Origin: KK5 sp034043675
GTDB taxonomy: Bacteria > Pseudomonadota > Gammaproteobacteria > Burkholderiales > Burkholderiaceae_C
DNA length: 64,000 nt
NCBI RefSeq assembly: GCF_034043675.1
Contig: NZ_JAXCLA010000001.1
Location: 62,001 to 126,000 of the forward strand
Direction of reading: 5' to 3'
Part shown: in pieces, positions 7,795-16,061 of the stretch
How positions within the stretch are numbered: position 1 is the stretch's first letter
Layout: the number at the start of each line of letters is the position of its first letter
Position numbers and translations under genes: made by a program
Notes under the pieces: model-generated
What the model saw: only the letters and a program-made list of their open reading frames with translations
Told to the model about the DNA's origin: nothing
Databases searched by the model: none

Positions 7795-9747
7795 TTAGTT
7801 GAAGATGGCGGACATGTTGGCGGCGTCGATCGTGCCGAGGCCAGTCGCCGGGTTGTAGCTATTGGTCGCCGGGTAGTACAGGTTGGTACCCGCCGTGACC
7901 GGGCGGAACGGCGAGCCGCTGCCATAGCCCTGGGTGCGGAAGGCACCGTAGAGCTGCGGGTGCAGCCAGCCCAGGCGGTGGCCGGCCTTCTGCGCCAGCA
8001 CGGTGAAGATGCCGTTGAGCTGCGGCGCGACGAAGCTGGTACCGCCGCTGCCGGTGCCCCAGGTGCCGGTGCCGGTGCCGTTGCCGCTGCTGGTGCTGAA
8101 GACGGCATAGCCGCTCTCCGGGTCAGCATTCATCGAGATGTCCGGCACGTTGCGGCCGGCGAAGCCTGCGGGCAGCGGCGAGATCACGATGTCACCCACA
8201 TTGCAGCCTTGCACGCCAGTGCTGGTGTTCGTCGTGGTCTTGATCATGCAGACCATCATTTGACCGGCAACGCTGGTGCGCGTGCCCGGCAGGTTCTTCT
8301 GATAGTCAGGCAGTGCGTACTGGACGCTCACGCCACCGCCTGCACCAACCGGGAAGTAGTTGGCGTAGTAGGAAGCCGCGCCGACGTAGCTCTGCAGGTA
8401 GTCCCAACCCCAGGGACGCTCTTGCGTCACCGTGATCGCGCCGCTGGCCAGCGACAGCGGCAAGGTCGTGCCGCCGGCGCCGATCACGTATGGGCTGCTG
8501 GCCGGGAAATCGACGGCCAAGGTGTTCGAGTAGTTGGGATACGGATAGCCCGCACCCGCCACGTCGTAGGCACCGCCGTCCGCCGAGGCTGCCATGACAG
8601 GCACACCTTGCGAAGCGGCTTGCAGGAACAGCGTATCGTACGGAGCGAGATCGTCCGGGCCATAGGCCAGTTCGGTCAGACCCCAGCTGATGGACAGCGT
8701 GTCTGCCACATTGGCGGTGATCGCCTTCGTGTAGAGCGCGAGCGAACCAGCGTCGGTGTTGGGCGCTTCATAGACGATGACGTTTGCAGCAGGGGCCAAG
8801 CCGCCGGACTGCTCGATGTCCAGCGCGGTTTCACCCGAGCCGGCCGTACCGATCGTGCAGCTACCGGTGCTGGGGCAGGCGGTCACGACGGTCACGGAGC
8901 CCGTGTGGTTGACGCCGACGGCGCTCCAGTAGCTGGTCGGCCACGCGGTGTTGAACGCAGCGAAGGTCATGATGCCGATCGTCTTGCCGGCGCCGTTGTA
9001 GCCAGCGGCATACAGCGGATCGAGGTTGTAGCGAGTGGCAACCTGCTTCACTCCATAGCTCTGCGGGTTGGTGAAGACCGGCGTTGCTTCAGGCGATGCG
9101 ACAGCGGAGATGGCCGTCTTGGAGATCGCCGTCGAACGCGTCGCAGTAACCGTGCTCACAGCCGGTGCGGACAGGGCAGCCAGTTCAGCCGGCAGTTGAC
9201 GGTTGTGCGGGCGGAAACGCGGCTCGGTGCTGATGCCGCTGACGCCAGAAACGATGCCTTGCAGGGCTGCCGGAACCATCGGCTTGTTCATGGCACGCTG
9301 GAAGGTGCCGCCGGAAACCGACGTGAAGCTGTGCTGCGTGGTGCCGAACAGGGCGCTCAGTTGCGCGTTGGTGCCGCTGGCGGTGATCAGCAGGTTGTTG
9401 CTGTAGACCTGGTTCACGGTCAGGCCGTTGGCTTCCAGGTAGGACTTGACTGCCAGCACGTTGGAGATGCTCTGGCCGTAGCGGGCCGCGAACTGTGCCG
9501 GGGTGATGAACTGGTGGTAGTTCGGGCTGCTGGGGTCCACGGTCGAGGCAACGAAGGCCTTCAGGTCGTCCAGGTTGTTGGCCTTCAGCGAGATCGCCAC
9601 GTCGATCACGTCGGTGCTGGCGGCAAGACCGTTGTCCACGGCCAGCGCTTGCGGGGCCACGGCCTTGGTCAGGTTACCGGCTTGCGCGCCAACGGCGACG
9701 AGGGCCAGAGCGGCAGCCAATGCGAGGGAATTCTTCGAAAACTTCAC
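7795..9747 (-). CDS. Secreted S53 (sedolisin/kumamolisin) serine-carboxyl peptidase
   Basis: A 650-residue precursor. The start is GTG 9747 with GGAGG 7 bases upstream; the overlapping ATG is followed at once by a stop in its own frame. A signal peptide (ending GAQAG, residue 24) is followed by a pro-domain at about 30-190, with the typical DPSSPNYHQFITPAQFAARYG. The peptidase domain spans about 225-650. The Ser-Glu-Asp triad is visible as E306 and D310 in GETALDIEQ and S571 in GGTSFVAP; D390 in SADGG is the oxyanion residue. The calcium-site region VPDISMNADP and the C-terminal ATGLGTID are present. The family acts outside the cell on proteins, usually at acid pH, after self-removal of the propeptide. 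Co-location with PEP-CTERM genes suggests a role at the cell surface, which is inference. Confidence 0.93.
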   Translation of the reverse strand: MKFSKNSLALAAALALVAVGAQAGNLTKAVAPQALAVDNGLAASTDVIDVAISLKANNLDDLKAFVASTVDPSSPNYHQFITPAQFAARYGQSISNVLAVKSYLEANGLTVNQVYSNNLLITASGTNAQLSALFGTTQHSFTSVSGGTFQRAMNKPMVPAALQGIVSGVSGISTEPRFRPHNRQLPAELAALSAPAVSTVTATRSTAISKTAISAVASPEATPVFTNPQSYGVKQVATRYNLDPLYAAGYNGAGKTIGIMTFAAFNTAWPTSYWSAVGVNHTGSVTVVTACPSTGSCTIGTAGSGETALDIEQSGGLAPAANVIVYEAPNTDAGSLALYTKAITANVADTLSISWGLTELAYGPDDLAPYDTLFLQAASQGVPVMAASADGGAYDVAGAGYPYPNYSNTLAVDFPASSPYVIGAGGTTLPLSLASGAITVTQERPWGWDYLQSYVGAASYYANYFPVGAGGGVSVQYALPDYQKNLPGTRTSVAGQMMVCMIKTTTNTSTGVQGCNVGDIVISPLPAGFAGRNVPDISMNADPESGYAVFSTSSGNGTGTGTWGTGSGGTSFVAPQLNGIFTVLAQKAGHRLGWLHPQLYGAFRTQGYGSGSPFRPVTAGTNLYYPATNSYNPATGLGTIDAANMSAIFN

Positions 9748-10106
9748 ATGAACCTCCAAATTGATGGTGGCTGCATGTTTGTTTAGATGTATCAGTCGAT
9801 AGGTCCGGGGATTCCCCCTCCTCCCCCGAGGCGGGGGAAGCGAAACCTGCGGAAACATTCAGACATCCGATGAACACGGGAAACGGCTACACCTGAGGGC
9901 ATCGACAAACGAGTCAGGTTGCAGTCAGTAGAACAACTTTCTACTCCGCTTTATCTGCATCTCGAGTCGACATGCGTGAGCATGTGTTCAATTGATTCGA
10001 GAGTCAGTTCATTCTCGAAGTTAGGGCCAGCGGAGTCTGAGCGCCATCCCACCAAAGAGGCGGATGCGATTCCGAAATTCTCGCGGGCCTACGTGACCCG
10101 GTCGTG
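9748..10106. other. Intergenic region upstream of the sedolisin gene
   Basis: 359 bases without a convincing gene. It is less GC-rich than its surroundings and holds several inverted repeats: TTCCCCC/GGGGGAA at 9812-9839, ACATGC-GTGA-GCATGT at 9970-9985, and TCGAGA/TCTCGA at 9997-10018. It must contain the sedolisin promoter; the repeats are candidate regulator sites or mRNA structures. Short frames here show no coding features. Confidence 0.5.
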
Positions 10107-12758
10107 TCAGTGGGCTTGCGCCAATGCAGCCCTGACCTTTGCCAGCTTTGCGGTCCAGTCGCTCGTCGGATCCGCCTCGGCCAGCGGTCCGGGCTGCAGG
10201 CCTTCCACCAGCTTCGCGGCCTCGGCGAATCCCGTGCGCAGCGCGAGCAGGCTGTCGGCCAACTCGAACCGCAGCATCTGCACCAGCGGCTGTTCTTCGG
10301 CGGCAGCACCGAAGGTCTTGCGCGCATCGCCGAGCGCGCGGCGCAGCAGCGGTTCGGCGGCCTTGGCATCGCCGGCACGCAGTAGCGCGCCACCTTGGCC
10401 TTCGAGCATGTTGATCGCGTTGGGACTGGCCTCGCCATCGCGTTGCGCGAACTGCCGGTGCAGCGTCGCAAAGCGCTCGGCGGCGGCCTGGTACTGGCCG
10501 CGCTGCAGCTCGACGCCGGCCTGCACGCTGCGCGCCATCAGCGTGCGCGTGGCCAGCGGGCCCAGGGCCTTGTCGAGTCCGTCGGCCGCCGGCTCGATCA
10601 GCTTGGCGGCGTCGTCGACACGTTGCTGCCGCAGCAGAGCGTGCGACAGCAGCACCTCGGTGTAGAGCGTGTGCTCGTGCGCGGCGCCGAGCCGCTGCGT
10701 CTGCCGGGCCAGCAGTTCGCGCAGATCGGCTTCGGCCTTGTCGGGCTGGCCCAGCTGGATCAGCGAGGCCGCCAGGTTGAATTGCAGTTGGTCCAGCAGG
10801 CCGGGCCGCAGCCCGGGCAGTTTGCGCGCCAGGTCGACGGCCTTGCGGTCGAATACGGCCGCGTCGCGGTTGCGTCCGCCCATGCCCAGCGTGATCGCCT
10901 GGGCCTGGTAGTAGCGCAGCGCGATCTCGGGCGCATCGACCAGCAGCCGCGGCTCCAGCGCGGCAAGCGCATGCAGTTGTTCATCGGCCCCGTCCAGCTC
11001 GCCTAGCTGGGCGAAATCGCTGGCCAGCCAGGCGCGGATCTCGCCTTCGGCCGCCGGCTCGACAGGCTGGCCAGTCTGCGCCAGCGCCGCCAGCGCGAGC
11101 CGCCCCTGCGCCACCGAGCCCTTGCGATCGCTCAGCTCCGCCAGCGTGATCTGCAGCGTCTTGCGCAGGCCCGCCATCACCGCCGGAGGCAGGTCGCGCC
11201 GCGCATCGACGCGGGCCACGGCCGCGCGCGCGGCATCGATCATCGTCACGCCGGCGCGCCCGCTGGCCGAGGGCTGCGCGGAACTGATCAGGTCTTCGGT
11301 GACGAAGCGGTTGATCGCCGCGGCCACCTCCGCCTGCTGCGTCGCGCGGCGTGCCGATTGCTCGGCGCGCCGGTACTGCCACAGGCTCGTGCCGAGGCCT
11401 CCGGCCAGCAGCACGACGACGGCGATCAGCCAGGGCCGGCGGGCCCGCGCGCCGGCCAGTTGCTGCTGCGCATCGCGTGCCGCGGCGGCATCCCGCACGC
11501 GCTGCTCGACTTCGGCGCGCCGTGCATCGAGCGTACGCAGGCGCTCGACGAGCTGGTCCGCGCCGGCCAGCCGCTTGGCTGGATCGCGCTCGGCCGCAGC
11601 GGCAATGTCCTCGCGCAGCAGCGCGTCGCCGACGTCGCGCTCCCAGCCCGGCAAGAGCGGTCGCCGCAGGTCACCTGCCAGCAGTTGGTACAGCATCAGG
11701 CCCAGTGCATAGACGTCGCTGCGGGTCGTCGGCGCCTGCCCAGCCAGCACCTCGGGCGCCAGGTAGGCGAGCGTGCCGCTGCTGTCGCTCGCCGCCGCCA
11801 CATCGGTCAAGGTCATGCCCTGCGCGGTGATGCCCAGCGCAGCCAGGCGATCAGGATCGAGCAGCCGGCCACTGCCGAAATCGCCGAGCCGCGCCCGCGG
11901 AAGGCCCTCGGCATCAGCGATCAGCACGTTCGACGGCTTCAGGTCCTTGTGCAGCACCCCGACCCGATGCGCCGCGGCCACCGCCTCGGCAATGCCCAGC
12001 AGCAGCGCCACCCGCGCCGCCGTGTCCAGCGCGGCCAGATGCGCGGCGGCCCACTGCGACAGGTTCGGGCCGGCGTCCTCCGCCTCCAGAAAGTATGGCG
12101 CCTCGTCGAAGTTCCAATCGATCAGGCGCACGAAGTCGTCGCGCTCGCCGAGGCTTTCGCGCAGCAACCGGTACAGCGTCACCTCGCGTTTCAGCAGCGC
12201 GAGCTGCTCACCGTCGGCGGCGAACTTGAAGATGCGCGTCTCGCCGGTCTTGGCATGGCGGGCGCGCCACACCTCGGCCTGCGGATGCAAGGAACTTCCG
12301 TTGCTGCTGCCACCGCCAAGCCGCTCCGCCAGGCACCAGTGCGGCCGGCCCGCCACCGCCGCACCGGCCTCCAGCCGCAACGTCGAGCGAGCCAGACGCC
12401 CGAGCGCCACCCGCTCGACCGGGCCCGCCAGCCGGTAGCCGACCCGCGGCACCGTCTGCAGCCGTTCGGCATCCGTCTCGCCGAGCGCGCGGCGCAGCTT
12501 GGTCATCGCATTGGCCAGCACGTTCTCGACAGTCGGCCGCCCAGCCCAGACGGTCTCGAACAGCTCCTCGCGCGTCACCGCCTCGCCCGGCGTCTGCAGC
12601 AGGCGCTCCAGAACTTGCAGCGGCCGTTGCTCTACATCGACGATCTCGCCACCGACCGACAGCACCCGCGCCGCCTGGTCGTACTCGACCTCGCCGAAGC
12701 GGTAACGGTACTGGGTCCGTCCGGATTCGCCCTCGATCGTGCTGGCTTCGGTGTTCAT
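10107..12758 (-). CDS. Winged-helix / Ser-Thr protein kinase / TPR transmembrane fusion
   Basis: An 883-residue protein with four parts. Residues 20-112 form an OmpR/ToxR-type winged helix (RPLQVLERLLQTPGEAVTREELFETVW...VPRVGYRL). Residues about 140-410 form a Hanks-type kinase: Gly-rich LGGGSSNGSS, K178 in IFKFA, E192, HKDLKPSN with D272 and N277, DFG at 293-295, and APE at 334-336. A transmembrane helix spans about 441-462. Residues about 480-883 are TPR-like repeats facing the periplasm. The catalytic residues are intact, so an active kinase is likely. Fusion of a DNA-binding domain to a kinase is a known but uncommon architecture. The substrate and target genes are unknown. It stands alone on the minus strand, divergent from the gene at 12910. 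Confidence 0.88.
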   Translation of the reverse strand: MNTEASTIEGESGRTQYRYRFGEVEYDQAARVLSVGGEIVDVEQRPLQVLERLLQTPGEAVTREELFETVWAGRPTVENVLANAMTKLRRALGETDAERLQTVPRVGYRLAGPVERVALGRLARSTLRLEAGAAVAGRPHWCLAERLGGGSSNGSSLHPQAEVWRARHAKTGETRIFKFAADGEQLALLKREVTLYRLLRESLGERDDFVRLIDWNFDEAPYFLEAEDAGPNLSQWAAAHLAALDTAARVALLLGIAEAVAAAHRVGVLHKDLKPSNVLIADAEGLPRARLGDFGSGRLLDPDRLAALGITAQGMTLTDVAAASDSSGTLAYLAPEVLAGQAPTTRSDVYALGLMLYQLLAGDLRRPLLPGWERDVGDALLREDIAAAAERDPAKRLAGADQLVERLRTLDARRAEVEQRVRDAAAARDAQQQLAGARARRPWLIAVVVLLAGGLGTSLWQYRRAEQSARRATQQAEVAAAINRFVTEDLISSAQPSASGRAGVTMIDAARAAVARVDARRDLPPAVMAGLRKTLQITLAELSDRKGSVAQGRLALAALAQTGQPVEPAAEGEIRAWLASDFAQLGELDGADEQLHALAALEPRLLVDAPEIALRYYQAQAITLGMGGRNRDAAVFDRKAVDLARKLPGLRPGLLDQLQFNLAASLIQLGQPDKAEADLRELLARQTQRLGAAHEHTLYTEVLLSHALLRQQRVDDAAKLIEPAADGLDKALGPLATRTLMARSVQAGVELQRGQYQAAAERFATLHRQFAQRDGEASPNAINMLEGQGGALLRAGDAKAAEPLLRRALGDARKTFGAAAEEQPLVQMLRFELADSLLALRTGFAEAAKLVEGLQPGPLAEADPTSDWTAKLAKVRAALAQAH

Positions 12759-12909
12759 CCGGCCGATTCTGCATGAGTGCGAATTCCCGTCGAGATGACG
12801 TCTCCATGGCGTCCAGGTGCGGCGTTATCACTTCGTGATCTGCGCGTGATCGCCGCGCAGCCCCGCCGCGGTCAGCATCGGCGCATCGCCAACCACCGCT
12901 CCGCCACCG

Positions 12910-13680
12910 ATGATGAAGACGCTCCTCGCCGCCGCCCTCCTGTTCCCGCTCACGGCGCTGGCCGCCGACACGATCGTGCTCGGCCAGGCCGACATCGTCG
13001 GCATCAAGCTCGGCATGAAGCTGGACGAAGCGATGGCCAAGCTGAAGGCAGCCAACCCGGGCTTCGAGATCAAGGCGCAGCAGCTCAACGTGGCGCCCGG
13101 CAAGCCGGCCTTCACCCACGCGCTGCATGTCGACACCAGCAAGGAGCCGCGCGAGCAGATCCACGTCGGCATCACGATGCCGCCCGGTGAGCAGCGCGTG
13201 TGGAGCGTCTACCGCCAGGTGTCGTTCCAGGGCCAGGAGCAGGAGATGGGCCAGTTGCTGGCCGCCCTGCGTGGCAAATACGGCACCGAGATGTACCTGC
13301 GCCGCGACCAGAGCTACCCGGTGCTGCAGTGGGCGCATGACCAGGCCGGCAATGCGCTGCCGGTGCAGGTCATCCAGCAATGCGGCGGCTGGTTCGGCGA
13401 CATGCGCATCGGCAGCTACCAGCAGCTCTACCGCCCGCCCGGCGGCGGCGCGTTGTCCAAGCAGCTGATCCCCTGCTACACGGCCGAGTACCTCACCATC
13501 GCGCTGTTCCCGGCGGACCAGAACAAGCAACTGGTGCGGACGATGTCGGTGCAGGTCGAAAGCGGCGGGCTGTACGCGGCGGAGATGACCAAGACCCGCG
13601 AATGGCTGCAGCAACTGCAGCAGCAGGGCAGCGAGGCCGACGTGCAGCGCGCCAAGGCCCAGGCCAAGCCCAAGCTCTGA
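12910..13680 (+). CDS. Hypothetical exported protein
   Basis: A 256-residue protein with a signal peptide (MMKTLLAAALLFPLTALA, cut after ALAA). The N-terminal part IVGIKLGMKLDEAMAKLKAANPGFEI resembles a BamE/SmpA-like 'G-M' segment, but the rest does not. Two Cys (QQCGGWFG and IPCYTAEY) may form a disulphide in the periplasm. The C-terminus is Gln/Lys/Ala-rich and probably helical. It is followed 8 bases later by a membrane protein gene and is probably co-transcribed with it. No function is assigned. Confidence 0.7.
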   Translation: MMKTLLAAALLFPLTALAADTIVLGQADIVGIKLGMKLDEAMAKLKAANPGFEIKAQQLNVAPGKPAFTHALHVDTSKEPREQIHVGITMPPGEQRVWSVYRQVSFQGQEQEMGQLLAALRGKYGTEMYLRRDQSYPVLQWAHDQAGNALPVQVIQQCGGWFGDMRIGSYQQLYRPPGGGALSKQLIPCYTAEYLTIALFPADQNKQLVRTMSVQVESGGLYAAEMTKTREWLQQLQQQGSEADVQRAKAQAKPKL

Positions 13681-13688
13681 GGACTGCC

Positions 13689-14237
13689 ATGTTCATCCAC
13701 ACCGGCAACATCCATTCCCTCGGCAACTACACCGAGATCACGACCCAGGTCGTCCACGAGGACGGCTATGGCAACCGCCGCAGCGGCATGTTCGACACGC
13801 AGAAGGAGCGCTTCATCGACGGGCTCCAGATCGGCACGCGCACCTTCGGCCGGCTCAGTTGCCCGATCAATCTGTACGGCGAACTCGAACAGGGCAAGGA
13901 GGCGGTGCTGTACACCTGGGCTCACCCCTTCCTCGGCTTCCCGCCGCTGCGCATCGGCCTGGTCGGCGTGGCCTATCCCGAAGAGGGCCGCGCCTACGTC
14001 ATGGGCGCCGGGCAGGTCGTGCTGTCGCTGGTGGCCCTGGCGCTGCTGCCGCTGCTGTGGTTCATTCCTGCCTTCGTGCTGGGCGGCATCGCCGGCTCGA
14101 TCCTGCCCTGGCTGCTGTCCGTGCTGGTCTTCGTGCTCGTCTGCTTCGCGCCGTGGTTCGCCGGCCTCCTGATGGTGGTGAGCTACCTGCGGATGAAGGC
14201 CCGCTTTCCGAACGCGACGACGACGCCCTGGCGCTGA
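13689..14237 (+). CDS. Hypothetical membrane protein with cytoplasmic N-terminal domain
   Basis: A 182-residue protein starting at ATG 13689 (MFIHTGNIHSLGNYTEI). The first 115 residues are soluble and polar, and two long hydrophobic segments follow (VVLSLVALALLPLLWFIPAFVLGGIAG and ILPWLLSVLVFVLVCFAPWFAGLLMVV). It ends with a short charged tail. The upstream neighbour is an exported protein 8 bases away, so the pair probably works at the envelope. I do not recognise the family. Confidence 0.7.
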   Translation: MFIHTGNIHSLGNYTEITTQVVHEDGYGNRRSGMFDTQKERFIDGLQIGTRTFGRLSCPINLYGELEQGKEAVLYTWAHPFLGFPPLRIGLVGVAYPEEGRAYVMGAGQVVLSLVALALLPLLWFIPAFVLGGIAGSILPWLLSVLVFVLVCFAPWFAGLLMVVSYLRMKARFPNATTTPWR

Positions 14238-14251
14238 AGCTCAGACCACGC

Positions 14252-14890
14252 TCAGACCAGCGATCGCCAGGCCGCTTCCGCCAGCACCTGCGCGCACTGG
14301 CTCGGCGGAATCTTCCGCCGGCCGGACAGCCAGCCGCGGCAATAGGACTCGGCGGGGCCGAGGATCAGCGGCGGGATCAGGTCGTCCGGCACCGGCCGCA
14401 TCTCGCCGCTGCGCATGGCCTGCGCCAGCAGGTCGTCCAGCGGGCCGTAGCGCGCGCGCAGCCGCTCGCTCAGCTGCTGCGCGTAGGCGCCCTTGTCCAC
14501 CACCTCGCGGGCGAGGATCAGGTACAGCGCCATCTCGGGCAGGCGCTCGGTCCAGTCGAGCCAGGCGCCGATCAGCGCGGCGATCATCTGGCGCGGCGTG
14601 CCGTCGGCCTGGGCCAGCGCCGCGGCGATGGCCTGGCTCTGGTCGTCGAAGCCGAGGAAGAACAGCGCCGCCGCCACCCCTTCCTTGTTGCCGAAGTGGT
14701 GGTAGATCGCACCGACGCTCTGGCCGCTGCGCCGCCGCAGGTCGTCGATCGTGCTGGCCTCGATGCCCTTGTCGTTGAAGCACTGCAGCGCCTGCACAAG
14801 CACCGCGCGCTTGGCGGCGCCGCGCAGGCCCGGGTGCGAGGACTCGATCAAGGTTTGCGTGGCGGAAACAGTGCTGCGGCCGAACTTCAT
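14252..14890 (-). CDS. TetR family transcriptional regulator
   Basis: A 212-residue regulator. The N-terminal helix-turn-helix is clear: ALQCFNDKGIEASTIDDLRRRSGQSVGAIYHHFGNKEGV, with the TetR hallmark VGAIYHHFGNKE. The remaining 150 residues form the ligand-binding and dimer domain and contain no diagnostic motif. The gene is divergent from the dipeptidase-amidohydrolase-RidA operon with a 61-base gap that carries a TAGAA/TTCTA inverted repeat. Repression of that operon and of itself is the likely role, relieved by a peptide-derived or related ligand; this is inferred from position only. Confidence 0.88.
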   Translation of the reverse strand: MKFGRSTVSATQTLIESSHPGLRGAAKRAVLVQALQCFNDKGIEASTIDDLRRRSGQSVGAIYHHFGNKEGVAAALFFLGFDDQSQAIAAALAQADGTPRQMIAALIGAWLDWTERLPEMALYLILAREVVDKGAYAQQLSERLRARYGPLDDLLAQAMRSGEMRPVPDDLIPPLILGPAESYCRGWLSGRRKIPPSQCAQVLAEAAWRSLV

Positions 14891-14897
14891 AAGTCGA

Positions 14898-14915
14898 TTC
14901 TAGAATTTTGTTCTA
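14898..14915. promoter_or_regulatory. Candidate TetR operator
   Basis: ATTCTAGAAT at 14898-14907 is a perfect 10-bp palindrome, and TAGAA (14901-14905) also pairs with TTCTA (14911-14915). The element lies 8 bases upstream of the TetR start and 37 bases upstream of the dipeptidase start, in the AT-richest part of the gap, where both promoters should be. Confidence 0.5.
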
Positions 14916-14951
14916 ATTCGAAAACTGAACTCGGCCCAGGATATCCCCGCA

Positions 14952-16061
14952 ATGCCGGACAAAGATCACGCTCCGCTGCCGGCACAGACGATCGTCGTCA
15001 ACGCCCTCGGCACCTTGGACAACCCGAACCTGCTGCTGGCGCCCGGCGGCATCGACCGCAGCAAGCTCGCCTACGGCAACAGCGCCGGCGCCGTCGATGA
15101 GCGCTCGCTGGCCGATGCGCGCGCCGCCGGCCTCAGCGCGGTCAACGTCACGCTGGGCCACGTGGCCGGCAGTGACGACCCCTTCGAGGCCACCGTGCGT
15201 GACATCGCCACCTGGGACGCGCTGATTCGCCAGAACCCCGCCGCGCTGCGCAAGGTCTTCACGGCCACCGACATCCTCGATGCCCAGGCCCAGGGCCAGG
15301 TCGGCGTGATCTACGGCTTCCAGAACACCGAGATGCTGGGCGGCGACCTCGATCGCATCCGCCTGTTCGCCGACCTCGGCGTGCGCATCATCCAGCTCAC
15401 CTACAACGGCCGCAACCACGTGGCCGACGGCGCCACCGTGGCCGACGACCGCGGCCTCAGCCCCTTCGGCGTCGACGTCATCACGCGGCTGCAGCGCGAG
15501 GGCGTGCTGGTGGACCTCAGCCACAGCAGCACCGCCACCTGCCTGGAGGCGCTGGACATCGCCACCCGGCCGCTCGCCATCACCCACAGCGGCTGCCGCG
15601 CGCGGGCCGACCATCCGCGCAACAAGAGCGATGCCGAGCTGCGCCGGCTGGCCGAGAACGGCGGCGTGATCGGCATCTACTCGATGCCCTACCTGCGCAC
15701 CCAGGGCCAGCCGCAGGCCGCCGACCTGATCTCCCACATCGAGCATGCGCTGGAGGTCTGCGGCGAGGACCACGTCGGCATCGGCACCGACGGTTGCGTC
15801 AGCGCCATCGACGACATGCCCGCCTACCGCCGCCACCTCGCCGCGGAAATCGAGACCCGCCGCCAGCTCGGCATCGGCGCGCCCGGCGAGACGGCGGAGG
15901 TCGTGCTCTTCCTGCCCGACCTCTGCGGCGTGAGCCAGTTCGCGCGCCTGGCCGAGCTGCTGGCCGCGCGCGGCCACGGCGACGCACGCATCGCCAAGAT
16001 CCTCGGCGGCAACTTCGTCCGCCTGTTCAACGAAACGCTGACGCCCCGCTTCCCCGCATGA
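14952..16061 (+). CDS. M19 (membrane dipeptidase family) peptidase, atypical metal site
   Basis: A 369-residue protein without a signal peptide. The M19 renal-dipeptidase fold is indicated by LGVRIIQLTYNGRNHVADG, LVDLSHSS (H191), ITHSGCRARADHPRNKSD (H212), and IGTDG (D280), matching the family's His198, His219 and Asp288 region. The N-terminal HxD zinc-ligand pair is absent: the equivalent place reads VVNALGTLDNP. The usual bridging Glu region reads GFQNTEM. It may be a subfamily with a changed metal site. The stop overlaps the start of the next gene by ATGA, so the two are translationally coupled. The substrate may be a dipeptide or related amide; not certain. Confidence 0.82.
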   Translation: MPDKDHAPLPAQTIVVNALGTLDNPNLLLAPGGIDRSKLAYGNSAGAVDERSLADARAAGLSAVNVTLGHVAGSDDPFEATVRDIATWDALIRQNPAALRKVFTATDILDAQAQGQVGVIYGFQNTEMLGGDLDRIRLFADLGVRIIQLTYNGRNHVADGATVADDRGLSPFGVDVITRLQREGVLVDLSHSSTATCLEALDIATRPLAITHSGCRARADHPRNKSDAELRRLAENGGVIGIYSMPYLRTQGQPQAADLISHIEHALEVCGEDHVGIGTDGCVSAIDDMPAYRRHLAAEIETRRQLGIGAPGETAEVVLFLPDLCGVSQFARLAELLAARGHGDARIAKILGGNFVRLFNETLTPRFPA

